DNA of 64,000 nucleotides from Thalassotalea sp. HSM 43 (GTDB lineage Bacteria; Pseudomonadota; Gammaproteobacteria; Enterobacterales; Alteromonadaceae), in assembly GCF_004752005.1 (NCBI RefSeq), contig NZ_CP038493.1:2070302-2134301 (forward strand), written 5' to 3'. Below the pieces are notes generated by a model that saw only the letters and a program-made list of their open reading frames with translations, searched no databases and had not been told where the DNA came from. Both the position numbers and the translations under genes were made by a program. Each line of letters starts with the position of its first letter. Positions within the stretch are counted from its first letter, which is position 1. Below are positions 19,723 to 28,196 of the stretch, one piece after another.

Positions 19723-20541
19723 TTACCAATCCTGCCAATGGTAAAGTGTTTCAAATTGAAAAGACAGTTTGTCGAAGTTATCCACCTTAGGCTCAAGTTC
19801 TTCCGTGTGTTTAAGGTCAACAATAAAATTGGTGTTATCGCTTCCACCAGAGCATCCGCTTGAAAAATCCCCAGGCTCAATAATTATCTCAGTGTAGTTT
19901 TCTGGTATATTCTGTTTGAAATCGGCCTTGCAGCTTCCATCGCTATAGGTCAGGCCTCTCTCGCCTTCAATTAATGTCGGTTGCCCTTGATTCCATTGCA
20001 GGTGGACATTATCGGTAAAGATATTAAATTCTTCATCGTCTTTTGAGTGATTGTATACCTCCAGAGGAGCTGGCACATCAAAGGTTGCCGAACGATTACC
20101 GTTATGACTTAGTTTAATATTGACTGATGAAATCACTTCTGGATCATTAACAAAAAACTCATAGTAACCAGGGCTAGCAAACAAAGCATCGTTGCCTTCT
20201 TGAAAGTAATCGGCCAAATCATAAACCTTATCATTAAGGGTTATAGTGAAAACGTCTGACTCAGTAACTTCGATAATTGCATTGTTTATATCAAGCAACT
20301 CAATATAAACATGTAAGCTTTTTTCGGTAATCAATTCCTTACCGACGATCTCGCCATCTGTTAGTAAATCATTATAGATGTCATTGATCGCATGGTTCAT
20401 GGATACTTTTAGTTCTAGCTTTGCATCGGAACTTATATTGGAGATATCTTTGTCTGGCTCACTTTCCTCTACACATGCCATAAGTAATAAAGAGGTCGCA
20501 ATAAATGTAAGGTAACGAAGTGTTTTATCTGTTTTTTTCAT
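19723..20541 (-). CDS. Lipoprotein, paralog of the one at 22098
   Basis: A 272-residue protein with a lipoprotein signal (LLLMAC, Cys about residue 23) and no family I can name. It shares a layout with the lipoprotein at 22098-22937: a segment ending in YNHSKDDEEFN, then LQWNQGQP, then a CxADF motif and an IEPxxFSxGC motif near the C-terminus. Its start lies 14 bp after the beta-barrel gene stop, so the two form one unit. A carbohydrate- or surface-binding role is possible but unsupported. Confidence 0.65.
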   Translation of the reverse strand: MKKTDKTLRYLTFIATSLLLMACVEESEPDKDISNISSDAKLELKVSMNHAINDIYNDLLTDGEIVGKELITEKSLHVYIELLDINNAIIEVTESDVFTITLNDKVYDLADYFQEGNDALFASPGYYEFFVNDPEVISSVNIKLSHNGNRSATFDVPAPLEVYNHSKDDEEFNIFTDNVHLQWNQGQPTLIEGERGLTYSDGSCKADFKQNIPENYTEIIIEPGDFSSGCSGGSDNTNFIVDLKHTEELEPKVDNFDKLSFQFETLYHWQDW

Positions 20542-20555
20542 CAGTATATTGTTTT

Positions 20556-21353
20556 CTAAAAGCGCCAGTTAATCGCAAGATTCAATAGCAAATCATCTGC
20601 ATCTGGCTCAATATAATTTGTCAGTCCCGTATATAATGAGAATGAATCCGTAATGCGCCAGGTATAGTCGGTTTTAACGCCATAGAAATCATCACCATCA
20701 CGCAAAGTATAAAAGCCACCGATACTCCAGCGCTTATTCAAAAACCACTCAGCATTAAAGCGCCACCAGTCATCGTCAAAGCTGAAGTCGCCAAGCCCAC
20801 TTTCTCTGTTTGACACCTCTAGCTCGCTATATTCGTAACTGGCAGAGAGATAGACGCCGGCACTGTTAGCAACAGGTAAAAGAGTTCGAATTCCAATACT
20901 TAAATTGTCTTGTTCGCTGTCGCTAAAATCATCTTCGCCTTCTCGATAGGAATAACTGGCGTAGGCTTCGGTGTAAGCATTAATAAAATAGCCGCCGCTA
21001 ATGGTGTAAGTGTCGCCTAGGAAGTCATTATCAGGTAAAAAGATACCGCCGCCAATATACCACTGATCATCGATAACCCAGCGACCGGACAAACCGTGGT
21101 TGTCACCATCGATGGTACGGGCGCTAAGTTCGCTTGATTGTGCCAAAAAGCCATTCAAACGATAAGGGCCATTTTGCTCTACAGCATCGAAATAGTAGGT
21201 ATAGTTACCATAGAAAAAGCCGCCAGAAATATCGTCGGTGGTAGAGATGTTGCCCAGCTCGATTTCATGGTGGTATGGATTATCTTGAGCTGAGTGTGCT
21301 TGATTCGCGAAAATCGTCAAGCATGCTGCTAAATAGGCGTACTTAGTGTTCAT
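20556..21353 (-). CDS. Outer-membrane beta-barrel (porin-like) protein
   Basis: About 265 residues from ATG 21353, where AAAAAGGAATTT gives a strong ribosome site (a longer frame to 21383 lacks one). After a signal peptide (NQAHSA), alternating amphipathic strands with many Tyr/Trp/Asp turns end in LNLAINWRF, a typical terminal aromatic of outer-membrane barrels. It would form a barrel of roughly 12-14 strands. It precedes the lipoprotein gene at 19723. Confidence 0.7.
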   Translation of the reverse strand: MNTKYAYLAACLTIFANQAHSAQDNPYHHEIELGNISTTDDISGGFFYGNYTYYFDAVEQNGPYRLNGFLAQSSELSARTIDGDNHGLSGRWVIDDQWYIGGGIFLPDNDFLGDTYTISGGYFINAYTEAYASYSYREGEDDFSDSEQDNLSIGIRTLLPVANSAGVYLSASYEYSELEVSNRESGLGDFSFDDDWWRFNAEWFLNKRWSIGGFYTLRDGDDFYGVKTDYTWRITDSFSLYTGLTNYIEPDADDLLLNLAINWRF

Positions 21354-21737
21354 AAATTCCTTTTTATCTTTATTAGAATCCAATTCGAATACTGGTTATA
21401 CCAGATAAACAATATATATTTCAATGATATATGGGTGTTTTCTTAATTACTTTTGTAGCAGTTTTGTAGCAGTCATAATCAATTTAACGATTTTTGACAT
21501 ATTTTTCTTACCAGCTCCTTACAATAGAAACTGATTTAACACTGAGTATTAACCAATTGCTAACGACACTTTCAGTAGAGTCGGTTAAATCATTTAAACT
21601 TCACATGTTTACGGCAAGGGAGTAGGCATTGCTTGCCTCCATCGGCAAATCACTGGGGATTGATTTGCCGAGCCGGTTTCCTTAATAAAAAACGCAAGCG
21701 GTCGCTTGCGTTTATTTGTCTATAAAATGTCAATTGA
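21354..21737. other. Intergenic region with strong hairpins, possible small RNA
   Basis: No frame is evident in these 384 bp. A perfect 10-bp hairpin (CGGCAAATCA at 21643, TGATTTGCCG at 21661) and then the terminator hairpin at 21690 lie downstream of TTGACA (21494) and TACAAT (21520), but their 20-bp spacing is poor for a promoter. A small RNA of about 180 nt on the + strand is possible, not shown. Confidence 0.25.
21690..21718. terminator. Terminator hairpin
   Basis: AAACGCAAGC and GCTTGCGTTT with a GGTC loop. A and T runs flank it, so it can stop the minus-strand lipoprotein transcript (21738-22022) and any plus-strand transcript entering from 21.5 kb. Confidence 0.8.
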
Positions 21738-22022
21738 TTATTGTTTGGTATGCTTATCTAAGCTTTCCTGTAGTTGTTTTTTATTGTCTTCTTTTTGTTG
21801 CTTTAGCTTTTCGCAATAGCTTGAATTTTCCAGACCCTTGCAACTCCCCATAGCAATAACATAGTCGTCGTTTTCTCTGTCTGGGTGGTAGTTATCTTCG
21901 TCGAGATTATTATCTAATTCAGGCGTGACATTCGCCTCGTATTTTTTCTGGATAGAAATACAAGCACTACAAAGTACGATTAGAGTGATCAGCGAAATAC
22001 TGCGCAATAAACCTTTAGTCAT
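21738..22022 (-). CDS. Small lipoprotein
   Basis: A 94-residue protein with a lipobox (IVLCSAC) followed by a short, highly charged, probably helical region (EKLKQQKEDNKKQLQESLDK). Two further cysteines (SCKGLENSSYC) could form a disulfide. No family is recognised. A terminator lies 20 bp downstream and the paralogous lipoprotein gene 75 bp upstream. Confidence 0.6.
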   Translation of the reverse strand: MTKGLLRSISLITLIVLCSACISIQKKYEANVTPELDNNLDEDNYHPDRENDDYVIAMGSCKGLENSSYCEKLKQQKEDNKKQLQESLDKHTKQ

Positions 22023-22097
22023 AGTATTTACTTAATTATGGACAGTAATCCTCAGTATATGTGCTAATTGCGAGATAACCCAAAGAACTTTAAATCG

Positions 22098-22937
22098 TTA
22101 CTCGATAGCCACGTGGGTTGTCTCTATATCCCAGGTGTAGAGGCTTTGATATGTGAATTCAAGATCTGAAAAGTTTTCTTCGACCGCTTTAAGTTGCTCC
22201 TTTTGAGCTAAATTCGCTACGGTTCTGATGATTCTTGTTTCGCCAGGAGTTGGACTACGACAATCACCACTAAATAACCGTGGCTCTATGGTATAACTGG
22301 AATAGTTATCCGTAATAGTATCGGCAAAATCAGCCGAGCAGTATTGGCCATTTTCGTATGATATCTGACGGCCAGCGCTGATCTCATTAGGCTTTCCTTG
22401 CGACCATTGATAAGAAATATCATTTACAAAAGGATTAAACTCAACGATATCTGTGGCGTGGTTGTAGACATCTAATTGAGCAGGAAGCTGATATTCGGCA
22501 CTGCGTTCAACACCATTATAAATAAAACTGATTTTTGCCGATGAAACATTATCTATGTCGGCTATCTCAAGTTCATAGAATCCTGGGGACGAACCAAAGA
22601 CTATGCTTGAATCCTCAACGTAATATCCCCGCAAATTATAGTCTGTATCATTTAGGGTCAAGTTCAATTCATCGGCAGGGCCGACGCGAATTCGAGTGTT
22701 GGTTTCATCTTCCATAAACAAGTTAATTTGTAATGACGTAGCCGTTTTCTGCTCAGTTGCTGCATCCAATTCAGTTTGTATAAACTTAAATTCAACCTCA
22801 AGAGTGACTTTAGAAGATAGATTGAGCTCTTGTGAATTTTTGTTAGCGCGGTCACCGCCGCAGGCGACCATTGTGCAGCAGACTAGTGCGGCCAGCAAAT
22901 GTGAATAGCTTAGGGGAAATTTGGGCTTACGAGGCAT
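22098..22937 (-). CDS. Lipoprotein, paralog of the one at 19723
   Basis: A 279-residue lipoprotein from ATG 22937 (MPRKPKFPLSYSH); the lipobox is MVAC followed by GGDR. The frame can be extended to 22988 but the added residues do not fit a signal peptide. It matches the 19723 protein along its length (YNHATDIVEFN, YQWSQGKP, CSADF, IEPRLFSGDC). Only the small lipoprotein and the barrel gene separate the pair, so they probably arose by local duplication. Confidence 0.65.
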   Translation of the reverse strand: MPRKPKFPLSYSHLLAALVCCTMVACGGDRANKNSQELNLSSKVTLEVEFKFIQTELDAATEQKTATSLQINLFMEDETNTRIRVGPADELNLTLNDTDYNLRGYYVEDSSIVFGSSPGFYELEIADIDNVSSAKISFIYNGVERSAEYQLPAQLDVYNHATDIVEFNPFVNDISYQWSQGKPNEISAGRQISYENGQYCSADFADTITDNYSSYTIEPRLFSGDCRSPTPGETRIIRTVANLAQKEQLKAVEENFSDLEFTYQSLYTWDIETTHVAIE

Positions 22938-23034
22938 TATCAACATCCATTGTAAAAGATTAAAGTTGTTTATTTCTTTAAATATCAACTATATAGAATT
23001 TATATTGAGCTGTTAAGTAGATTTGTTATAAATA

Positions 23035-23062
23035 AAAAACGCAGGGCTTGGCCTGCGTTTTT
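23035..23062 (-). terminator. Terminator of gcdH
   Basis: Eleven-base arms (AAAAACGCAGG and CCTGCGTTTTT) with a six-base loop lie 25 bp past the gcdH stop on the minus strand. Confidence 0.85.
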
Positions 23063-23086
23063 GCATATCAGAGGATCGCTTTACCG

Positions 23087-24268
23087 TTAGAAAAATGCCT
23101 GTAAACCGGTTTGATCACGACCTAAGATTAGCGCGTGAATATCATGCGTACCTTCGTAAGTATTAACGGTTTCCAAATTAATCATATGACGAATAACGTG
23201 GAATTCATCGGCAATACCATTACCACCGTGCATGTCTCGGGCAATGCGAGCAATGTCTAAGGCTTTGCCACAGTTGTTGCGTTTAACCAGAGAAATCATT
23301 GCAGGTTTAAAGCGCTTCTCATCAATCAAACGACCAACCCGTAATGACGCTTGCAAGCCTAAGGTGATTTCAGTTTGCATATCGGCAAGTTTCTTTTGAA
23401 ATAATTGCGTTTGCGCTAACGGCTTGCCAAATTGTTGGCGATCTAAGCCGTACTGGCGAGCACGATGCCAACAGTCTTCAGCGGCACCCATAGCACCCCA
23501 TGAAATACCGTAACGGGCCATGTTCAAACAACTGAATGGACCTTTTAAGCCGCGCACTTCAGGAAACATGTTTTCTTCAGGAACAAATACATTGTCCATC
23601 ACAATCTCACCGGTAATCGACGCTTTAAGCGACATTTTGCCTTCAATTTTTGGTGCGCTTAAACCAGGCATGCCTTTCTCAAGAACAAAACCACAAATTT
23701 GATTATCGTGGGCTGCAGATTTCGCCCAAACCACAAACACATCGGCGATAGGTGAATTGGTGATCCACATTTTGCTGCCGGTCAGGCTATAACCACCATC
23801 AACTTTTTTAGCACGGGTTTTCATGCCGGCGGGATCAGAACCGGCATCAGGTTCTGTTAGGCCGAAACAGCCAATCCACTCACCGGTGGCAAGTTTTGGT
23901 AAATACTTTTCTTTTTGTGCCTCGCTACCCCAGGTATAAATAGGGTGCATAACAAGAGACGACTGCACACTCATGGCACTGCGGTAACCTGAGTCGACAC
24001 GTTCAACTTCACGTGCCACCAAACCGTAAGAAACATAGGATACGCCAGGACAGCCATAACCGTCGATGGTGGCACCCAATAAACCAAGTTCGCCAAATTG
24101 ACGCATGATCTTAGGGTCGAATTCCTCGTTGCGGTTGGCCATTAAAATGCCAGGCTGTAGTTCGTTTTGACAGAAATCACGAGCCATGTCTCGTATCATG
24201 CGCTCGTCTTCTGTTAATTGGTCATCTAGTAATAAAATGTCTTCCCAATTAGATTGTATTTCGCTCAC
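23087..24268 (-). CDS. gcdH: Glutaryl-CoA dehydrogenase
   Basis: A 393-residue FAD enzyme that oxidises and decarboxylates glutaryl-CoA to crotonyl-CoA (lysine/tryptophan catabolism). The C-terminal signature [20 protein letters not shown] carries the catalytic Glu and is typical of this enzyme rather than other acyl-CoA dehydrogenases. FAD motifs [12 protein letters not shown] and WITNS are intact. The start is GTG 24268 after GGAGAG. It is divergent from the maleamate-amidase-like gene and borders the catabolic island, but may be independent of it. Confidence 0.92.
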   Translation of the reverse strand: MSEIQSNWEDILLLDDQLTEDERMIRDMARDFCQNELQPGILMANRNEEFDPKIMRQFGELGLLGATIDGYGCPGVSYVSYGLVAREVERVDSGYRSAMSVQSSLVMHPIYTWGSEAQKEKYLPKLATGEWIGCFGLTEPDAGSDPAGMKTRAKKVDGGYSLTGSKMWITNSPIADVFVVWAKSAAHDNQICGFVLEKGMPGLSAPKIEGKMSLKASITGEIVMDNVFVPEENMFPEVRGLKGPFSCLNMARYGISWGAMGAAEDCWHRARQYGLDRQQFGKPLAQTQLFQKKLADMQTEITLGLQASLRVGRLIDEKRFKPAMISLVKRNNCGKALDIARIARDMHGGNGIADEFHVIRHMINLETVNTYEGTHDIHALILGRDQTGLQAFF

Positions 24269-24388
24269 GTTTTCTCTCCTGCTAGCGGCCTATTGTTATG
24301 GAAATTGACAAATGTCTAAATTCAAAATACCGCTGTTTGTGTTGTAACTGCGACTCATCAATAATGATTGCAAGCTTAACAAGGCAAA

Positions 24389-24406
24389 TGTTATAAGAAT
24401 ATGTCA
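24389..24406. promoter_or_regulatory. Island operator, copy 1
   Basis: TGTTATA-AGAA-TATGTCA. It keeps the left half-site of the island consensus TGTTATA-N4-TATAACA, and the right half has two differences. It lies 37 bp before the start of the imidase/amidase operon. Its right half is identical to that of the site at 37013. Confidence 0.55.
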
Positions 24407-24443
24407 AATATCAAATTTGCCGATATTCATGGTGGTACTATAA

Positions 24444-25115
24444 ATGGAAACGACGACAAAAACAGCAAAAGAAATCTATTTGGAAATAAAAGCCAACCCT
24501 GCTCGTAAGAAGTTTGGTTTTGGTAATAAAGCCGTACTTGTTAACATCGATCCGCAAAAGGCGTATACCTGTGTTGATGAGTTTAAAACCGCATATGAAA
24601 CCGACCCAAATCAGTTGCATTATGTTAATAAACTGGCGGAAGAATTTCGTCGTCTAGGTTGGCCCGTGGTCTGGACGCATGTTGCTTATATGGACTCTGG
24701 TGAAGATGCAGGTATTTGGGGCACTCGCACCAACACTGAGGATTCGCTGCAAAACATAAAGTTTGATTCTCGTCGCAGTGAGTTTGATGATCGCTTGAAT
24801 ATTGATAAAGACAAAGATGTCATCTATTTGAAGAAGATGCCATCGGCATTTTTCGAAACGCAACTGCAGTCTTTATTGGTTTGGCATCAGGTTGATACCG
24901 TGATTCTAACGGGCGGTTCAACGTCTGGTTGTATCCGTGCCACAGCTGTTGATAGCCTATCTCGAGGTTACCGAACTATCGTGCCGGAGCAATGTGTTGC
25001 TGACAAACACGAAAGCTTCCATTACGCTAACCTAACTGACTTATTACTTAAATATGCTGATGTTGAAGAGGTTGATGACGTATTAACCTGGTTGGCATCT
25101 CAACAGCAAGGCTAG
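24444..25115 (+). CDS. Cysteine hydrolase of the isochorismatase family, maleamate-amidase-like
   Basis: A 223-residue amidohydrolase. The catalytic triad is visible as Asp36 (VNIDPQKAY), Lys130/131 (YLKKMPSAFF) and Cys163 (GGSTSGCIRATAVDSL). Relatives include N-carbamoylsarcosine amidase and the maleamate amidohydrolase NicF, which release ammonia from an amide. An operon with two cyclic-imidase-like genes fits amide cleavage after imide ring opening, giving a substituted maleate. A second, separate copy of the family is at 44665. Confidence 0.8.
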   Translation: METTTKTAKEIYLEIKANPARKKFGFGNKAVLVNIDPQKAYTCVDEFKTAYETDPNQLHYVNKLAEEFRRLGWPVVWTHVAYMDSGEDAGIWGTRTNTEDSLQNIKFDSRRSEFDDRLNIDKDKDVIYLKKMPSAFFETQLQSLLVWHQVDTVILTGGSTSGCIRATAVDSLSRGYRTIVPEQCVADKHESFHYANLTDLLLKYADVEEVDDVLTWLASQQQG

Positions 25116-25123
25116 GAGCAGCG

Positions 25124-26095
25124 ATGAAGCCGAACCCAGGATATTATGATTATTGGCCTTATGAAGGTAGGCCAAAAATTACGTGGCCTAATGGTGCTAA
25201 GATTGCCTTTTGGGTGGCACCTAATATTGAGTTTTATGAGTTAAATCCGCCAATCAACCCCCATCGCGCTGCATGGCCGCAACCTAACCCTGCGGTTGCT
25301 GGTTACTCTATTCGTGATTACGGTAACCGTGTTGGCCATGTGCGACAAATGAAGCTATTGGAAAAATACGGCATCCGCGGTTCGATTTCGTTATCAACTG
25401 CGTTGTGTGACCATCACCCCGAAATCATTGAGATGTGTAAAGAACGTGATTGGGAATTTTTCTCGCACGGTATTTACAACACCCGCTACACCTATGGCAT
25501 GAGCGAACAACAAGAACGCGACATGATCAAAGACTCGATGGAAACCATACACAAGCATACCGGTCAACAATGTGCCGGTTATTTGGCACCAGCGCTGTCT
25601 CATTCTGATAACACCATCGACTTATTTGCTGAAGTTGGTACCGAGCTGTTTGGTGATGAGGGCGGTATATACACCTGTGATTTATTTCACGATGATCAAC
25701 CAACGCCGATTCATACCCGCAGTGGTAAGCGTTTTGTCTCTGTCCCGTATTCATTAGAAATGAACGACACCATTGCCTTTGTCGTCAACAAGATTGAACC
25801 ACGCCGTTATGGGCAGATGCTTAAAGATAATTTTGACCGCTTATACGCAGAAGGTGCGGAATCAGGCACCGTGATGTGTATCCCAACCCACAACTACCAA
25901 ATCAGTTGCCCGCATCGGATAAAGGCGTTTGAAGAGGCGCTTGAATACATTACTTCACATGATGATGTTTGGTTGGCAACAGGCAGAGAAATTGCCGAGT
26001 ATTATCGCGAGCATTATTTTGAGTTGGCCAAGCAAGATATCGATGCTCGTATTGCTGGCCTTAGGCACTCTGTGAAATCTGCGGGAGAGCGATAA
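25124..26095 (+). CDS. Polysaccharide-deacetylase-fold hydrolase, PuuE/cyclic-imidase type (1)
   Basis: A 323-residue cytoplasmic protein without signal peptide. It has the NodB fold as found in allantoinase PuuE and in bacterial cyclic imide hydrolase: YSIRDYGNRVGHVRQMKLLEKYGIRGS, WEFFSHGIYN (a metal His region), GYLAPALSHSDNT and THNYQISCPHRIKAFE. A cyclic imide such as an alkylmaleimide is a likely substrate, with the neighbouring amidase taking the product. It starts 8 bp after the amidase gene and overlaps the next gene by one base. Confidence 0.75.
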   Translation: MKPNPGYYDYWPYEGRPKITWPNGAKIAFWVAPNIEFYELNPPINPHRAAWPQPNPAVAGYSIRDYGNRVGHVRQMKLLEKYGIRGSISLSTALCDHHPEIIEMCKERDWEFFSHGIYNTRYTYGMSEQQERDMIKDSMETIHKHTGQQCAGYLAPALSHSDNTIDLFAEVGTELFGDEGGIYTCDLFHDDQPTPIHTRSGKRFVSVPYSLEMNDTIAFVVNKIEPRRYGQMLKDNFDRLYAEGAESGTVMCIPTHNYQISCPHRIKAFEEALEYITSHDDVWLATGREIAEYYREHYFELAKQDIDARIAGLRHSVKSAGER

Positions 26096-27018
26096 TGGCA
26101 TTAGATAAAGACTATTTACAATACCCTCAACGCAGCTACGGTATGGACCATGATCGTTATGACTGGAGTATGCTCAGTGAACGCAAAGCGATTGAATGGC
26201 CACAAGGTAAAAATTTAGCGGTTTGGGTCAATGTTGGCCTGCAGCATTTTCCATTAGACCAAAAGGGTGTCCCGTTTAAAGTACCAGGTGGCATGACCAT
26301 GCCCTATCCTGATTTACGTCATTACAGCTTACGTGATTACGGTAACCGCGTTGGTATTTATCGTTTGCTCAAAGCGTTTGATGCGTACAACATTAAACCG
26401 ACGTTTGCGATGAACGCTGAATTGGCGCAAAACAATCCCTATTTGTTAGAAACCATCTGTGAACATGGTGATGAAATCATTTGTCATGGTTGGAATATGG
26501 ACAGCTTGCATTATGGTGGTCAAGATAAGAGCGCTGAAGCTGAATTGGTGGAAAAGTCGCTTAGCACGTTGCGTGAACTGAGTGGTCAAGCGATACGAGG
26601 TTGGTTATCACCGGCGAAAAATCAAAGTGAGAATACCCCTGAATTGCTGCACGCAAACGGTGTTGAATATCATTGTGATTGGGTTAACGATGATATGCCG
26701 TATCGATTTAAAACCGCCAACGGCGATTTATGGTCAATGCCATTATCAACGGAGCTTAGTGACCAATTTATCTTGGTCAATAATCTTCACTCGGAAGATT
26801 CATGGTTAGAACAAATCATCGACTCCACCAATATGCTGACCCGAGAGGCTAACCAGCAAGGTGGTCGTATTTTATCGATTCAAATCCATCCATGGTTAAT
26901 GGGCCAACCACATCGTATCGCTAAATTAGAGGCGTTATTGCAAAAGCTTACCCGTCGAGAAGATGTATGGTTTGCTCATGCCGGCGATATTCTTAATCAG
27001 TATATCGAACAGCAATAA
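26095..27018 (+). CDS. Polysaccharide-deacetylase-fold hydrolase, PuuE/cyclic-imidase type (2)
   Basis: A 307-residue paralog of the preceding gene: YSLRDYGNRVGIYRLLKAFD, DEIICHGWNMD, GWLSPAKNQSENTPEL and IQIHPWLMGQPHRIAKLE align with it. Two diverged copies side by side suggest either a heteromer or enzymes for two different imides, as would arise from the non-identical rings of a tetrapyrrole. Translation is coupled through TAATG. The operon ends in a 48-bp palindrome. Confidence 0.75.
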   Translation: MALDKDYLQYPQRSYGMDHDRYDWSMLSERKAIEWPQGKNLAVWVNVGLQHFPLDQKGVPFKVPGGMTMPYPDLRHYSLRDYGNRVGIYRLLKAFDAYNIKPTFAMNAELAQNNPYLLETICEHGDEIICHGWNMDSLHYGGQDKSAEAELVEKSLSTLRELSGQAIRGWLSPAKNQSENTPELLHANGVEYHCDWVNDDMPYRFKTANGDLWSMPLSTELSDQFILVNNLHSEDSWLEQIIDSTNMLTREANQQGGRILSIQIHPWLMGQPHRIAKLEALLQKLTRREDVWFAHAGDILNQYIEQQ

Positions 27019-27025
27019 CAAAAAC

Positions 27026-27073
27026 TTCAAGGGGTCAGAACAGTTGAAATTTCAACTGTTCTGACCCCTTGAA
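27026..27073. terminator. 48-bp perfect palindrome, terminator and dispersed-repeat type
   Basis: The sequence is perfectly self-complementary about the 27049/27050 axis. Its outer part is AAGGGGTCAGAACAG and its mirror. It separates convergent genes and can fold into a very stable hairpin. The GGGGTCAG...CTGACCCC ends recur in the hairpin at 62902, so it also looks like a dispersed intergenic repeat. Confidence 0.8.
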
Positions 27074-27077
27074 ACGG

Positions 27078-27515
27078 TTAAATTTCGACGATGTTAACCA
27101 CTTGCTTAGCGCCTGTGGCGTCGACTTTAAACTTGGCATCCTTGTAGCTCGGTGGTCCCATAGAGCCTTTGGCATTATTAGAGGTCGCGACCGGTTCTTT
27201 CGGGATACCTATCCAATTTGAATCCATTTCTTTGTTGTCGTCCCAATCTTGATAAATGTGCAGGGCATATTCACCTTCAGGAATATCAATCTCGGTGGCT
27301 AGTACGCCGTCTTTTAGCGCACCTTTTAGCGGCACAATATGCTGTTTGAAAATATCTTGCTGATCTTCTTCCATCCAGGTTTTTTTATTGTCATAGACAT
27401 TGATAACCAAACTGCCTTTTTCTGACTGCACACCGTGGACTTCAATGTCGAGGGTTGCAGCGCTTGCAGGTATGGCAAAAAGACCTGCCAAAAGGAGTGT
27501 TGTAATCTTTTTCAT
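27078..27515 (-). CDS. DUF2141 family secreted protein
   Basis: A 145-residue protein with a signal peptide (PASA-ATL) and a DUF2141 core: LVINVYDNKKTWM, IPEGEYALHIYQDWDDNKEMDSNWIGIPKEP and GPPSYKDAKF. These small periplasmic or secreted proteins have no known activity. An 11-bp A/T-rich palindrome TTGTTATAACAA at 27554 lies upstream; it resembles overlapped half-sites of the island operator. Confidence 0.8.
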   Translation of the reverse strand: MKKITTLLLAGLFAIPASAATLDIEVHGVQSEKGSLVINVYDNKKTWMEEDQQDIFKQHIVPLKGALKDGVLATEIDIPEGEYALHIYQDWDDNKEMDSNWIGIPKEPVATSNNAKGSMGPPSYKDAKFKVDATGAKQVVNIVEI

Positions 27516-27623
27516 CTGCGGGCTCCATAGCGTATTTTGATATTTTTACGTTGTTGTTATAACAATAGATCATTAAGGTGCTAATTTCTTGATCTTATTA
27601 ACGATAACCTCAAATTTTATCGC

Positions 27624-27655
27624 AAAAAAAAGGCTTACCTAAGACAGTAAGCCAA
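27624..27655 (-). terminator. Terminator of the flavin reductase unit
   Basis: On the minus strand GGCTTAC and its complement enclose an eight-base loop, followed by eight T. It lies just past the stop at 27683. Confidence 0.8.
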
Positions 27656-27682
27656 TTATTGTGAACATTTATATTGGCTTGC

Positions 27683-28180
27683 TTAAACCAGTTCTGCTTT
27701 AACCAGTTGCGCATATCGGCCCGAATGAAAGACCAATGGATCTTTGTCTTCGTCAACATCAAAGTCTAATACTCTACCGACAATAATGATGTGATCACCA
27801 CCGTCGTATTGATGTTCAACTTCACATTGAAAACGAGCGCAGTACTCGGTTAAAAGTGGTACGTCAGCAATACCTGTTTCAATGCTGGCGGCAGCAAATT
27901 TGTCGGCGCCTTGGCGTGCAAATAAGTTGGATAATTCTTGCTGGTCATCAGCCAATACATGGACGGCAAAGTTTTTGCTGTCGGTAAAAGCGGGCAACGA
28001 ACGTGCACTCTTGTCGATGCTCCATAATATCAGCGGCGGGTTAAGCGATACTGAATTGAAGCTGCTGATGGTCATGCCAATTTGTTCATCACCGTGTTTG
28101 CTAGTGATGATGGTCACGCCGGTTGGAAACTTACCCAAGGCGTTGCGGAATAACTTAGGATCTATGCCGGGTTCAGTCAT
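27683..28180 (-). CDS. Flavin reductase (RutF/HpaC-like)
   Basis: A 165-residue FMN-binding split-barrel protein that would supply reduced flavin to a partner monooxygenase. The signature FPTGVTIITS, then MTISSFNSVSLNPPLILWSI, and HIIIVGRVLDFDV near the end are typical. AAGGAGCAGCC lies right before the ATG. It follows the beta-barrel protein gene by 16 bp. The acyl-CoA-dehydrogenase-like protein at 39672 is a plausible flavin-using partner in the island. Confidence 0.88.
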   Translation of the reverse strand: MTEPGIDPKLFRNALGKFPTGVTIITSKHGDEQIGMTISSFNSVSLNPPLILWSIDKSARSLPAFTDSKNFAVHVLADDQQELSNLFARQGADKFAAASIETGIADVPLLTEYCARFQCEVEHQYDGGDHIIIVGRVLDFDVDEDKDPLVFHSGRYAQLVKAELV

Positions 28181-28196
28181 GGCTGCTCCTTAGCGG

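Noticed and set aside
27554-27565. TTGTTATAACAA as an island operator
   Set aside because: The half-sites overlap instead of having the four-base spacer, so it does not fit the spacing of the other sites.
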